A DNA stretch of 64,000 nucleotides from Mycobacterium sp. 852002-10029_SCH5224772 (GTDB lineage Bacteria > Actinomycetota > Actinomycetes > Mycobacteriales > Mycobacteriaceae), in assembly GCF_001667315.1 (NCBI RefSeq), contig NZ_LZHT01000134.1, forward strand, positions 1-64,000, read 5' to 3'. The position numbers and the translations under genes were made by a program. Of the stretch, positions 49,641 to 58,920 are shown one piece after another (position 1 is the first letter of the stretch; every line of letters starts with the position of its first letter). Below the pieces are notes generated by a model. It searched no databases. It had not been told where the DNA came from and saw only the letters and a list, made by a program, of their open reading frames with translations.

Positions 49641-51005
49641 CTACCCACCGAAGAGCAGATACAAACCGGTGAAGGTGTAGCCGACCATCACGAGCATCAT
49701 GGTCAGCTGCCCGGTGAGCTGATGGCGGGCGGGCAGCAGCCGCAAGGCCTTGTCGTGGGCGGCGATCACCGCGAGGATGTGGCCGGTGATCACGCAGGTC
49801 ACCTTGATCGCGGCCAGCACGGGCGGGTGCATGGACAAGACGTAGGCGACGTGTAAATGCGCCAGGCCGAACAGGTTCCAGCCGCGGCCGAACGGGTCGG
49901 CCAGCGCGAACACCGCCTGCTGTCCGCGCTCCACCAGGTAGGTCAGGTAGTGCGCAAAGATGTATCCCACCACGATCGGGATCAGCGAATGCGCCATCTC
50001 GCCGGGCAGGGCGCGGCGTCGCTCGCGATCCACGCCGCCGGTGGCGCGCGCGGCCAGCGAAAACGTCACCGCCACAACCGAAATGAACACGATCAACCCG
50101 ATGGTGCGCAGCACCGATGACGCCACGGTGGGGGACGCGCCGAAGTCCCGCGTGAGCCGATCGGCGAAGCCGCGCCAGGTCGGCGACGACGAGAAACTGT
50201 CGAACGCCGTGGACCCGAGCAGCACCGCCAGCAGCACGACCACACCCGGGCGCACCGGCAGCGACGGCAGATGGTCAAGCGGATTCCCGACGACGATCTT
50301 TCCGGTCTCCCGATTGCGGCGAAACAGTGAGAGCCGGGAGACGGCCATGCTGTACACCCCGAACGGGTCGGCGCGCGCCAGCCAGCGCTGCCCGCACAGC
50401 CAGGCCCCGACCAGCATCAGCGCCGCGTAGCAGCCGATCCAGGTCCGGATCCAGGGCAGTGACGCCGAGTTCGGGCTGGCCAGCTCCATCCAGACGAAGG
50501 CGAACAGGCCCACCGCGGCGGGGCGGTAGCCCCAGCCTTCCGGGTAGGAAAGTCGAGGGCGGCCAAGGCGCTGCGGCGCGATGCGGTGCAGCAGCAGATA
50601 CACCGTGCGCATGGGCGAAATCACTCGCCACACCGGCCCGACGGCCAGCGACAGGGCCACCAACCCGACCCACAGCAGCACATAGAACGTGCCGAGCAGG
50701 GCGTTGGACTCCGACTCGGGCCCCCAGATTCCGGCCGCCACCGCCCACAGCGCGAACACCAGGGCCAGCGACGCCGCGGACCAGCGGGTCACCCGGGCGT
50801 CGACGAACGTCGTCAGCGCCGCCGGCATCGGTCGGCCCGGTTTGCGCGGATCAAACCGCGGCTGTCGCCACGCGAAGGCGACCAGGGCGAAGGTGAATGT
50901 CAGCGCCCACGCCGCTCCGACCACCGCGTAGGCGTAGGGCACCGGGAGGTCGCCCGAGCCGCCCAGGCCATGCGCGAGCACCACCGCCGTGTGGGCGGAG
51001 GTCAC
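49641..51005 (-). CDS. Polytopic membrane protein of a cupredoxin-linked actinobacterial family
   Basis: A 454-aa protein with about ten to twelve membrane helices. It begins with AHGLGGSGDLPVPY, an N-terminal signature I recognise from actinobacterial proteins that pipelines often label fenitrothion hydrolase; that name is not supported by a hydrolase motif here. Histidines within membrane regions (FAHYLTYL, AHLHVAYVLSMHPP, GHILAVIAAHD) could ligate metal or haem. Its start overlaps the stop of the cupredoxin-like lipoprotein gene (4 bp). The cyclase gene follows 51 bp downstream. Function unknown. Confidence 0.78.
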   Translation of the reverse strand: MTSAHTAVVLAHGLGGSGDLPVPYAYAVVGAAWALTFTFALVAFAWRQPRFDPRKPGRPMPAALTTFVDARVTRWSAASLALVFALWAVAAGIWGPESESNALLGTFYVLLWVGLVALSLAVGPVWRVISPMRTVYLLLHRIAPQRLGRPRLSYPEGWGYRPAAVGLFAFVWMELASPNSASLPWIRTWIGCYAALMLVGAWLCGQRWLARADPFGVYSMAVSRLSLFRRNRETGKIVVGNPLDHLPSLPVRPGVVVLLAVLLGSTAFDSFSSSPTWRGFADRLTRDFGASPTVASSVLRTIGLIVFISVVAVTFSLAARATGGVDRERRRALPGEMAHSLIPIVVGYIFAHYLTYLVERGQQAVFALADPFGRGWNLFGLAHLHVAYVLSMHPPVLAAIKVTCVITGHILAVIAAHDKALRLLPARHQLTGQLTMMLVMVGYTFTGLYLLFGG

Positions 51006-51364
51006 GGCTGCACTTGGATGGTGGCGACGGTGCGGTCAAGATGGTGCAGTTCCACCGCGACGTTGCCGGGTACCTCGACGGCGAAGTCAAACGTCTGGTT
51101 GGGTGCCGCCGCGACCGAGAACTTGTGATCGGGCGTCGAATGCACGTGCAGCTCGTCGGTGGCATCGCTGGTCACGTGCAAGGTGATCTGCTGGTGCACC
51201 TTGGCCTGCAGCGTGGCGTTGGTCGGGGTGACCTGCCCGTTGGCGATGGTCACGTCGACCACCAGGGGCGCCGCCGGGGACGTGTTGGTGGAACCGCCGC
51301 AGGCGACCAGGCCGCAGACCAGCGCCGCCACCCACGCCGCGATGAGAGTGCCGCGAATCGTCAT
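51002..51364 (-). CDS. Cupredoxin-like lipoprotein
   Basis: A 120-aa secreted protein. The signal sequence ends in a lipobox LVAC (Cys22), so it is predicted to be anchored outside the membrane after LspA processing. The mature part is a small beta-sandwich (VTIANGQVTPTNATLQ, ITLHVTSDATDELHVHS, FDFAVEVPGNVAVELHHLDRTVATIQV) resembling EfeO-type cupredoxin domains. The HVHS and HHLD histidines could bind metal; the canonical type 1 Cys ligand is missing. It lies 3 bp after the 610-aa membrane protein and overlaps the 454-aa one, so all three are probably co-expressed. Confidence 0.82.
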   Translation of the reverse strand: MTIRGTLIAAWVAALVCGLVACGGSTNTSPAAPLVVDVTIANGQVTPTNATLQAKVHQQITLHVTSDATDELHVHSTPDHKFSVAAAPNQTFDFAVEVPGNVAVELHHLDRTVATIQVQP

Positions 51365-51367
51365 CGC

Positions 51368-53200
51368 CTAGGCCGCCCGGGGGACCTGCTGCTTGTCCTC
51401 CACGGGTTCCGGCTCGGTGACGGCGTTGCCAAGCCGGCCCGCGCCCCACGTCAGGCTGGCGATGACCATCAGCGTCAGGAAGAGCACCACGATCGAGCCT
51501 GCGGTGAACAACCACACCGGCGCGTTCTGGTCGCGTTCGCGCTGCAGGATGGTGATCTCCTGCACGAACGGCCGGTTCATCGCCGACAGCGCCGGAACCT
51601 CGGGCGCCGGAATGGCCTCGTCGGCCGGTTCGTAGATCGGCACCGCGGTCATCGTGTAGCCGTCCTGAACCCGCAACAGGGTCTTCCACGATCCCCACAC
51701 CGGAAGCGGTTGCGTCGAGCGGTAATGCCCGGGGCCGACCTTCTCGAGCTCGTCGATCTGTAGACCGCGATTGTTCTCCATCCGCCCCTGCCAGGACAGG
51801 ATCGTCACCCACTCCGGATGTTGGCTGACCATATCGGCCGGCAAGAGTTGGACGTCGGCCGACACCATGCGCTTCCCGGGTGCGCTGGGCAGATCGGTGA
51901 GCGTGATGGTGGCGTTGTTCTGGTGCGGCACAACGATATGCAGCCCGTTGGCCACCGCGCCGCCGATCACCAGCACCGTGGCCACCACTACCGAGATGCC
52001 GGCGGCGCGGCCCGGGAGCCGCTGCCCGGTGAGCACCATGCCGAACAGCGCGCCGCACATCCCCATCAGCACCGCGACCGGCACCGCCATGGCCAGGGCC
52101 TCGCCCCACATGCTGATCGGCCACGGGTAGTGGTACACCGCCGAGATCCACAGCGACTCCAGCCACAGCCCGACGGTGCCAACCCCCAGGCCGGCGACGG
52201 CGCCGAAAGCGATGGGCCGCTTGAGAAGCGGGGTCAGCGCGATCAACTCGACCGCCAGCGCGGGGCCGAGATACAGCGGGAACCAGTTGATCGGGGCTCC
52301 GAGGATAGGCCCGACCAGCCATGCCACGCCGCCGCGTAGGGCGATGGCGAAGATAGCCGCGAGGAGGGCCGCCCCGCGTCCCATCGTGATGCGGGCGGCG
52401 ACCGCCGCCAGGGCCGCCGCGGCGGCGATCATCATGGGCTGCAGGACGAGCCGGAATTGCTCGACGCCGAAGTCGTATTCGATCTGATAGACCGACAGAC
52501 CGATGAACATGCCACCGAACGACAGGTAGCGCAGGAACGTGATGAACGCGCCGTGCAGGACGTCGGCGCCCAGGTGGACCTCACCTTCGCGCTCCAGCAT
52601 CAACACCGCGAACAGCGAAAAGCAGGCCCCACCGATCATCATCAAATGTGTTGGGCCCCAAAGGGTTACATCTTGTCCGAAGATGCGGTGCCAGATGTCG
52701 TCGAGCGGAAAGCCGATCATCGCGTACAGCCCGCAGCCGGCCATCAGCACACCGCCGACCGGTGCGTGCCAGTTACGCGTGATACGCAGCGCCGCCGGGC
52801 CGGGCTTGTCGAACGGCAGGACGACCGCCGTCATCCCGCCCAGGAAGATCCCGAACAGTCCGATGATGATGAAGTAGTGCGCCGGGTTGGCCAGCGGGCC
52901 GGGGTCGCGGCCGTTGCCGATATGCCAGCTGACGTCCCAGATGAACCCGAACAACGCGCAGATGATCGACGTGGTGAACACCAGCACCGGCAGGGCAACC
53001 CAGCTCGGCCGGTGGAACTTCTCGCCTACCTTGTCCGCGACCCGGCCCAACCATTGGATGCGATGCGTGCGGTGGGCGTGGCCCACCCACAGCATCAGCA
53101 GCGTGATCACCACCGCGGCGATCGAGAGCCCGATCACCTGGTCCAAGCCGGCACCGCGTGCCGGTGCCTCAGCAACAATCGTCAGTTCATTCGACCGCAT
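51368..53200 (-). CDS. Large polytopic membrane protein with extracytoplasmic C-terminal domain
   Basis: A 610-aa protein with about eleven to twelve membrane helices (to about residue 420), an extracytoplasmic beta-rich domain (about 430-560, with PEWVTILSWQGRMENNRG and YTMTAVPIYEP) and a final membrane helix (VWLFTAGSIVVLFLTLMVIA). ATG 53200 is chosen because GGGAGG lies 7 nt upstream; an earlier TTG would place that site inside the gene. Conserved-looking His residues (DVSWHIGNG, NPAHYF, WGPTHLMMIGG) in membrane segments suggest metal or haem coordination. No family name is recognised. It is followed after 3 bp by the cupredoxin-like gene. Confidence 0.78.
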   Translation of the reverse strand: MRSNELTIVAEAPARGAGLDQVIGLSIAAVVITLLMLWVGHAHRTHRIQWLGRVADKVGEKFHRPSWVALPVLVFTTSIICALFGFIWDVSWHIGNGRDPGPLANPAHYFIIIGLFGIFLGGMTAVVLPFDKPGPAALRITRNWHAPVGGVLMAGCGLYAMIGFPLDDIWHRIFGQDVTLWGPTHLMMIGGACFSLFAVLMLEREGEVHLGADVLHGAFITFLRYLSFGGMFIGLSVYQIEYDFGVEQFRLVLQPMMIAAAAALAAVAARITMGRGAALLAAIFAIALRGGVAWLVGPILGAPINWFPLYLGPALAVELIALTPLLKRPIAFGAVAGLGVGTVGLWLESLWISAVYHYPWPISMWGEALAMAVPVAVLMGMCGALFGMVLTGQRLPGRAAGISVVVATVLVIGGAVANGLHIVVPHQNNATITLTDLPSAPGKRMVSADVQLLPADMVSQHPEWVTILSWQGRMENNRGLQIDELEKVGPGHYRSTQPLPVWGSWKTLLRVQDGYTMTAVPIYEPADEAIPAPEVPALSAMNRPFVQEITILQRERDQNAPVWLFTAGSIVVLFLTLMVIASLTWGAGRLGNAVTEPEPVEDKQQVPRAA

Positions 53201-53312
53201 CGTCGTGCCTCCCAACCGCGCCGGGCCGCCCCGGAGGATCCGATTCCGTCAACCGCTTATTACTGCCAAGTAGGTTCGTGATTGATTGTTTAATGCCCCG
53301 ATCCGGCGCCCG

Positions 53313-53504
53313 TCAATCACGCTCTTTGTCGGGCGTGTCGAGTTTCGATGCGTCTTTGGTTGGCGCCGCGGCGTCGCGGCCTTCGCGACGGTCGCGCATG
53401 GCGATGTACAAGACCACCGCGACGACGATCACCGCAGGCAGAAATGCCGGCGCCGCCAACAGCAGGTAGTGGTGCGCCAGGTGTTCGACGTGCGGAGTCA
53501 CCAT
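53313..53504 (-). CDS. Small single-helix membrane protein
   Basis: A 63-aa protein with HVEHLAHHYLLLAAP at the N-terminus, one membrane helix (about 17-36, LPAVIVVAVVLYIAM) and a charged cytosolic tail (RDRREGRD... KERD). The His-rich outer segment could contact metal. It is the first gene of the minus-strand block and is divergent from bioB across 134 bp. It resembles accessory subunits of membrane metal or oxidase complexes only in general form. The 112-bp gap before the next gene shows no terminator. Confidence 0.65.
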   Translation of the reverse strand: MVTPHVEHLAHHYLLLAAPAFLPAVIVVAVVLYIAMRDRREGRDAAAPTKDASKLDTPDKERD

Positions 53505-53542
53505 GGTCGTATACCCAGGGATAGGTCGAGTTCTTCGGCCGT

Positions 53543-53570
53543 TACCCTATTTTGAACACCTTTTCATTCA
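53543..53570 (+). promoter_or_regulatory. Candidate bioB promoter and imperfect dyad
   Basis: TACCCT (53543-53548) is a -10-like element. Four bases on, TGAACACCTTTTCATTCA (53553-53570) has TGAA/TTCA ends in inverted orientation, a place where a biotin repressor such as BioQ could bind. The symmetry is weak. Confidence 0.35.
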
Positions 53571-53638
53571 GGCTGCCACCGCCACGGGGCAGATGTGTCC
53601 CCGCGCGCGGACACGAGAAAGAGGCAAGGGAGTACCTG

Positions 53639-54676
53639 GTGACCCAAGCGGCGACTCGACCGACGGCCGAAACCGGCAACGACGAGGACATCTTGGCGGT
53701 GGCCCGGCAACAGGTGCTGGAGGATGGCCAGGGCTTGAGCCGGGAGCAGGTCCTGCAGGTGCTGCAGCTGCCCGATGACCGGCTCGACGACCTGCTGGCG
53801 CTGGCCCACGAGGTGCGGATGCGCTGGTGCGGCCCCGAGGTCGAGGTCGAGGGCATCATCAGCCTGAAGACCGGCGGTTGCCCGGAAGACTGTCACTTCT
53901 GCGCGCAGTCGGGCCTGTTCGAATCGCCGGTGCGCAGCGCCCGGCTGGACATTCCCACCCTGGTCGAGGCGGCCAAGCAGACCGCCAAGTCCGGCGCCAC
54001 CGAGTTCTGCATCGTCGCCGCGGTACGCGGGCCCGACGAGCGGTTGATGGCCCAGGTCGCGGCCGGCATCGAGGCGATCCGCAACGAGGTCGAGATCAAC
54101 ATCGCGTGCTCGCTGGGCATGCTGACGGCCGAGCAGGTGGAGCAGCTCTCGGCCATGGGTGTGCACCGCTACAACCACAACCTGGAGACCGCGCGCTCGT
54201 ACTTCACCAACGTCGTCACCACCCACTCCTGGGAGGAGCGCTGGGAGACGCTGTCGATGGTGCGCGACGCCGGCATGGAGGTGTGCTGCGGCGGGATCCT
54301 CGGCATGGGGGAGACACTCGAGCAGCGCGCCGAGTTCGCCGCCGAACTCGCCGAACTCGCGCCCGACGAGGTGCCGTTGAATTTCTTCAACCCGCGGCCG
54401 GGCACGCCGTTCGGCGACCTCGAGGTGCTGCCCGCCAGCGAGGCGTTGAAGTCCGTCGCCGCATTTCGGCTGGCGCTGCCGCGCGTCATGTTGCGCTTCG
54501 CCGGTGGCCGTGAGATCACCCTGGGCGACCTCGGCGCCAAGAAGGGCATGCTGGGCGGCATCAACGCCGTGATCGTCGGCAACTACCTGACCACGCTGGG
54601 CCGTCCGGCCGAATCCGACCTGGAATTGCTCGGCGATCTGCAGATGCCCCTCAAGGGGCTCAACGCCAGTTTGTAA
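53639..54676 (+). CDS. bioB: Biotin synthase
   Basis: A 345-aa radical-SAM enzyme that inserts sulfur into dethiobiotin. The [4Fe-4S]/SAM cluster motif is Cys81-x3-Cys85-x2-Cys88 (GGCPEDCHFC). YNHNLETA, CCGGILGMGE and NPRPGTPF are BioB signatures. GTG 53639 has AAGGGA 7 nt upstream and matches the M. tuberculosis N-terminus (TQAATRPT). It is followed by bsaP, which mycobacterial-type BioB needs for activity. Confidence 0.97.
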   Translation: MTQAATRPTAETGNDEDILAVARQQVLEDGQGLSREQVLQVLQLPDDRLDDLLALAHEVRMRWCGPEVEVEGIISLKTGGCPEDCHFCAQSGLFESPVRSARLDIPTLVEAAKQTAKSGATEFCIVAAVRGPDERLMAQVAAGIEAIRNEVEINIACSLGMLTAEQVEQLSAMGVHRYNHNLETARSYFTNVVTTHSWEERWETLSMVRDAGMEVCCGGILGMGETLEQRAEFAAELAELAPDEVPLNFFNPRPGTPFGDLEVLPASEALKSVAAFRLALPRVMLRFAGGREITLGDLGAKKGMLGGINAVIVGNYLTTLGRPAESDLELLGDLQMPLKGLNASL

Positions 54677-54692
54677 GCCGGCGCACCGCGGC

Positions 54693-54698
54693 TAGGTT
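54693..54698 (+). promoter_or_regulatory. Leaderless -10 of bsaP
   Basis: TAGGTT is followed by 7 nt and the GTG at 54706, suggesting that bsaP can also be transcribed separately from bioB. Confidence 0.5.
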
Positions 54699-54705
54699 GG
54701 CACTT

Positions 54706-54933
54706 GTGGTTGGCGATCTGGGCGCTGCGGTCAGCGCCGGCGTCTACAACGTCTACACCGGGGAATTAGGGGGCACCGTCGTGCCGACAGCGGCTCAGTT
54801 GGGTCTTGAGCCGCCCCGGTTCTGCGCGGCGTGCGGGCGCCGGATGGTGGTGCAGGTCCGCCCCGACGGCTGGCGGGCGCGCTGCTCGCGGCACGGCGCG
54901 GTCGACTCCGCCGACCTGGAGGCGCAACGGTGA
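54706..54933 (+). CDS. bsaP: Biotin synthase auxiliary protein, Rv1590-like
   Basis: A 75-aa protein from GTG 54706 (TTG 54697 is possible). It has the YNVYTGEL segment and a compact cysteine motif FCAACGRRM...RCSRHG (CxxC plus a third Cys), consistent with iron-sulfur or zinc binding. Small proteins of this type directly downstream of bioB (Rv1590 and relatives) are reported to be required by mycobacterial BioB, probably for supplying or repairing the sulfur-donor cluster. It lies 29 bp after bioB, and its stop overlaps the next GTG by 4 bp. Confidence 0.85.
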   Translation: MVGDLGAAVSAGVYNVYTGELGGTVVPTAAQLGLEPPRFCAACGRRMVVQVRPDGWRARCSRHGAVDSADLEAQR

Positions 54934-55601
54934 CCGAACACGCCAAGACGGACGCCTCCGACGCCTCGGAGGACCCCGGTGTGCTCCGCCGCGCGCGGGT
55001 TCGCGCGTTCCTTGCCGTCGCCGTGGGCTCGGCGGCGACCGGTCTGCTGATCGGCGGGCTGTGGGCGTGGATCGCCCCGCCGATCCGCGCGGTGGTGGCG
55101 CTCACCCGCTCGGGGGAGCGGGTTCATGACTATCTGGGTTCCGAGTCCGAGCATTTCTTCGTCGCACCCGCCCTGATGCTGGGCCTGCTGACCGTGCTGG
55201 CGGTGGTCGCCGCGGTGTGGACGTGGCAGTGGCAACAGCACCGCGGCCCGGGCATGGTCGTCGCCCTGTCGGTCGGCATGCTGACCGCCGCCGCGGCCGC
55301 CGCCGCGGTCGGGGCGGGGCTGGTCCGGCTCCGTTACGGCGCCTTGGACTTCGATGCGGTACCGCTGACCAAAAGCCCGTCGGTCGCCTACGTCACCCAG
55401 GCGCCGCCGGTGTTCTTCTCCGACCGCCCGTTGCAGATCGCGGTGAGCCTGTTGTGGCCGGTCGGCATCGCCGCCCTGGTGTATGCCGTGCGGGTGGCGG
55501 CGGACGCCCGTGACGACCTGGGGGCGCTTCCGCCGGCGGCTAGGCGTTCCGATGCGCTGCCGGTCGGGGGAGGCGGCGCGGCGGAAGCCACCGTGTCATA
55601 G
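54930..55601 (+). CDS. DUF2567 membrane protein, Rv1591-like
   Basis: A 223-aa membrane protein with four predicted helices (about 26-48, 70-90, 100-122, 168-190) and an extracytoplasmic loop. The pattern LLIGGLWAWIAPP, HDYLGSESEHFF and LDFDAVPL is that of the mycobacterial DUF2567 family. GTG 54930 overlaps the bsaP stop as GTGA, so it is translationally coupled to the biotin genes. Function unknown. Its 3' end overlaps the convergent lipase by 6 bp. Confidence 0.87.
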   Translation: MTEHAKTDASDASEDPGVLRRARVRAFLAVAVGSAATGLLIGGLWAWIAPPIRAVVALTRSGERVHDYLGSESEHFFVAPALMLGLLTVLAVVAAVWTWQWQQHRGPGMVVALSVGMLTAAAAAAAVGAGLVRLRYGALDFDAVPLTKSPSVAYVTQAPPVFFSDRPLQIAVSLLWPVGIAALVYAVRVAADARDDLGALPPAARRSDALPVGGGGAAEATVS

Positions 55602-56936
55602 CGGACGGCGGCGAATCCTGCGGCCCGTGACGACCTTGGCCGCGATCTTGAGCAGCCGGGCCATGCCGACGTAGGTCATCGGGTTGAACATGGTGGGCCA
55701 GGTGGTTCGCACCAGATGCTCGGTCAGCGGGCGGCCGTGGAAGCGATCGGTCAGCCAGCGCAACGTCATCGGCGCCGACAGCGGGTGCAGCATCATGTGT
55801 TCGTTGAAGGCGTCGCGGTGGTAGGTGACCCGCGCGCCGCCCGCCGAATAGGCGTGGGCCAGCACGTCGATGTCGTGGACGTCGATCAGGTAGTCGTGCA
55901 CGGCCTGCACGATCAGCACCGGCGGCGTCGGGACCGCGGCGCCCAGCTTGATGTGATCGAAGACGTACGTGACTTCCGGGGTGGACAGGATCTTCTCGAG
56001 CGGCTCGTCGAGGTAGTCGCCCATGTCCTTGCCGGCCATGCGCACAACGGCCCCCACGGTCGTCATCTTCTCCAGCGAGTCGAGCAGGGTGCGCCCCTCC
56101 TCGTTGGTGTGCTCCCTGATCACCCGGTCCAGGTCGGGATAGATGTGCGCGAGCGCTGCCACCACCAGCGCGGGCAACCCCGACAGGAAACTGCCGTTGA
56201 GCCGGCGGAAGGTGTTGCCGAGGTCCCCGACGGGCGAGCCCAGCACCGCCCCCACGATGTCGAGTTCGGGCGCGTATTCGGCGCATATTTCGGCCGCCCA
56301 CGCGCTGGCCAGGCCGCCGCCGGAATACCCCCATAGCCCGATCGCGGCCGACTTCGACAGCCCGAGACGCTCCGAACTCAGCGCGGCCCGGACGCCGTCC
56401 AGGACGCGGTAGCCGGGCTCATACGGAGCGCCCCACAGGCCGCGGAGGCCTTCGTGGTCGGGCACCGAGACGGCCCAGCCCTCGGCGACGGCGGCGGCGA
56501 TCAGGAAAAGCTCGAACTGGCCGATCGCCCCCAGCGCCTTCGCCCGGCGCCGCAGCGCGTAGGACGGGAAACAGCGCGACGACACGGCGTCGATCGCGCA
56601 CTGGTACGACAGCACCGGGCAGGGACGCCCCGGAGCGAGGTCGGCCGGGACGATCACCGTCGTGGCGGTCGCCTCGGGCTCGCCGTGCATGTCCATGGTC
56701 CGGTAGAGCAGCTGGACGGCCTTGATGGGCTGCGGGATCAGGCCGAGGAACGCCAATTCGACGTCGCGCGAGCGCAGCACCGTCCCGGGCTCAGCGTGCT
56801 GGAAACCCAGCGGCGGCTGGTAGAACGGGTCGTCCGAGGGCAGCAGCGGACGCACTTTGCGCTGCAGTTCCTCATGGGGCGGCCGGGCGATCCATTCCGC
56901 CCCGTGCGTGCCTGCCAGGTTGCCGAGCTCAGCCAT
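55596..56936 (-). CDS. Secretory-lipase family (LIP) esterase, Rv1592c-like
   Basis: A 446-aa alpha/beta hydrolase, the same length as M. tuberculosis Rv1592c. The nucleophile is in GYSGGGLAS (GxSxG), the acid probably the Asp of QAVHDYLID and the base the His of FNEHMM. VPADLAPGRPCPVLSYQCAID and VSVPDHEGLRG are typical of the fungal-like secretory lipase group. No clear signal peptide is present at ATG 56936 (MAELGNLAGTHG). It converges with the DUF2567 gene and follows nrtR in the same direction after a 162-bp gap. Confidence 0.9.
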   Translation of the reverse strand: MAELGNLAGTHGAEWIARPPHEELQRKVRPLLPSDDPFYQPPLGFQHAEPGTVLRSRDVELAFLGLIPQPIKAVQLLYRTMDMHGEPEATATTVIVPADLAPGRPCPVLSYQCAIDAVSSRCFPSYALRRRAKALGAIGQFELFLIAAAVAEGWAVSVPDHEGLRGLWGAPYEPGYRVLDGVRAALSSERLGLSKSAAIGLWGYSGGGLASAWAAEICAEYAPELDIVGAVLGSPVGDLGNTFRRLNGSFLSGLPALVVAALAHIYPDLDRVIREHTNEEGRTLLDSLEKMTTVGAVVRMAGKDMGDYLDEPLEKILSTPEVTYVFDHIKLGAAVPTPPVLIVQAVHDYLIDVHDIDVLAHAYSAGGARVTYHRDAFNEHMMLHPLSAPMTLRWLTDRFHGRPLTEHLVRTTWPTMFNPMTYVGMARLLKIAAKVVTGRRIRRRPL

Positions 56937-57067
56937 TGAGGCTCCCTTCGTGGCCACCCGGCATTCTCGCGCACGAACGGCAGGTAGCCAAAACGTAATC
57001 GCCGCGTTGTGAGCGACTTCTCGTCGGTGTGGGCAGGTCAGGCACGCCACCGGTGTCGATCGAATTC

Positions 57068-57084
57068 CGCGCCGCCCGACGGCG
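57068..57084 (-). terminator. Hairpin between nrtR and the lipase gene
   Basis: GCGCCG and CGGCGC form a perfect 6-bp stem around CCCGA, 15 bp beyond the nrtR stop. It lacks a U-tract in the nrtR direction. The other part of the 56937-57098 gap shows nothing clear. Confidence 0.4.
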
Positions 57085-57098
57085 CGTTTTGGGTAAGC

Positions 57099-57824
57099 CT
57101 AGCCGGGGAGCCCGGGCGGCCGGAGCGCGGCGAATTCATCGGTGACCCGCAGCGCCGCGTCGGTGAACCGGTACAGCGCGGCCGGGCGTCCGCCGCTGCG
57201 GCCGGATTGCGCGATGGTGCCGGTCGCGCTGATGACCCCGCGCCGCGCCAGCACCCGCTGCAGGTTCGTCGCGTCGACCTGGTAACCCAACGCGGCGCCG
57301 TAGATGTCGCGCAGCGTGGAGAGTGCGAATTCCCTTGGCGCCAAGGCGAACCCGATGTTCGTGTACGACATTTTGGCGATCAGCCGGGTACGGGCGTTGT
57401 CCACCATCGAACCGTGGTCGAAGGCCATCGGCGGCAGGCAGTTCACCGGGTGCCACCGGGTGTCCGGCGGTAGCTCGGGGCTGGCGGGGAAGGGGACCAG
57501 GCCCAGAAAGGTGGACGCGATCATCCGGTCGCCGGGCACCCGGTGCGGGTCGGAGAACACCGCGAGTTGTTCCAGGTGTGCGAGTTCTTTGAGGTCGACC
57601 TTCTCGGCGAGTTGGCGGCGGACCGAGGTGATCATGTCCTCGTCGTTGCGCACCTGCCCGCCCGGCAGTGACCATGTGCCGCGTTGCGGGTCCTTGGCGC
57701 GCTGCCATAACAGGACGTGGAGCTGTGGTTTCGTCGTGCGGCGTCCCTTGGCGACCTGCTCGGTTGCTTCGCGAACCTGGAACACGACCGCGAGCACTTC
57801 GTGGGCAGTGATACGATGGGCCAT
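57099..57824 (-). CDS. nrtR: NUDIX-related transcriptional regulator of NAD synthesis
   Basis: A 241-aa protein (Rv1593c-like). The N-terminal domain has a Nudix fold; the Nudix box is degenerate (GGQVRNDEDMITSVRRQLAEKV lacks the full GX5EX7REUXEEXGU signature), so it probably binds ADP-ribose without strong hydrolysis. The C-terminal winged helix (GYQVDATNLQRVLARRGVI...SGGRPAALYRF) binds DNA. ATG 57824 follows a TATAAT -10 by 7 nt, so the mRNA is leaderless. The gene is divergent from nadABC with a strong shared operator. NrtR proteins repress NAD genes when ADP-ribose is low. Confidence 0.92.
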   Translation of the reverse strand: MAHRITAHEVLAVVFQVREATEQVAKGRRTTKPQLHVLLWQRAKDPQRGTWSLPGGQVRNDEDMITSVRRQLAEKVDLKELAHLEQLAVFSDPHRVPGDRMIASTFLGLVPFPASPELPPDTRWHPVNCLPPMAFDHGSMVDNARTRLIAKMSYTNIGFALAPREFALSTLRDIYGAALGYQVDATNLQRVLARRGVISATGTIAQSGRSGGRPAALYRFTDAALRVTDEFAALRPPGLPG

Positions 57825-57847
57825 GTTTTCGATTATAAGTCGAAAAC
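57825..57847. promoter_or_regulatory. NrtR operator overlapping both divergent promoters
   Basis: GTTTTCGA and TCGAAAAC form a perfect 8-bp inverted repeat around a 7-bp centre (TTATAAG). It touches the nrtR start codon on one side and covers the expected nadA TSS (after TACGAT, 57812-57817) on the other. Binding here would repress nrtR and nadABC together. Confidence 0.85.
57832..57837 (-). promoter_or_regulatory. Leaderless -10 of nrtR
   Basis: TATAAT on the minus strand lies in the operator centre; 7 nt later the nrtR ATG begins. Confidence 0.7.
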
Positions 57848-57870
57848 CTCCTGGCCTGAAAGGAGCCCCC

Positions 57871-58916
<1,046 letters not shown>

Positions 58917-58920
<4 letters not shown>

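Noticed and set aside
49641..51005. The label fenitrothion hydrolase for the 454-aa membrane protein
   Set aside because: This is a propagated annotation; no hydrolase motif is visible in the sequence.
53553..53570. A confident BioQ operator upstream of bioB
   Set aside because: Only the outer TGAA/TTCA bases are symmetric, and I could not confirm the consensus or find the same site before bioA or bioF; kept only as a low-confidence candidate.
54831..54929. N-terminal extension of the DUF2567 gene
   Set aside because: It overlaps bsaP in another frame; GTG 54930 gives the coupled start and family length.
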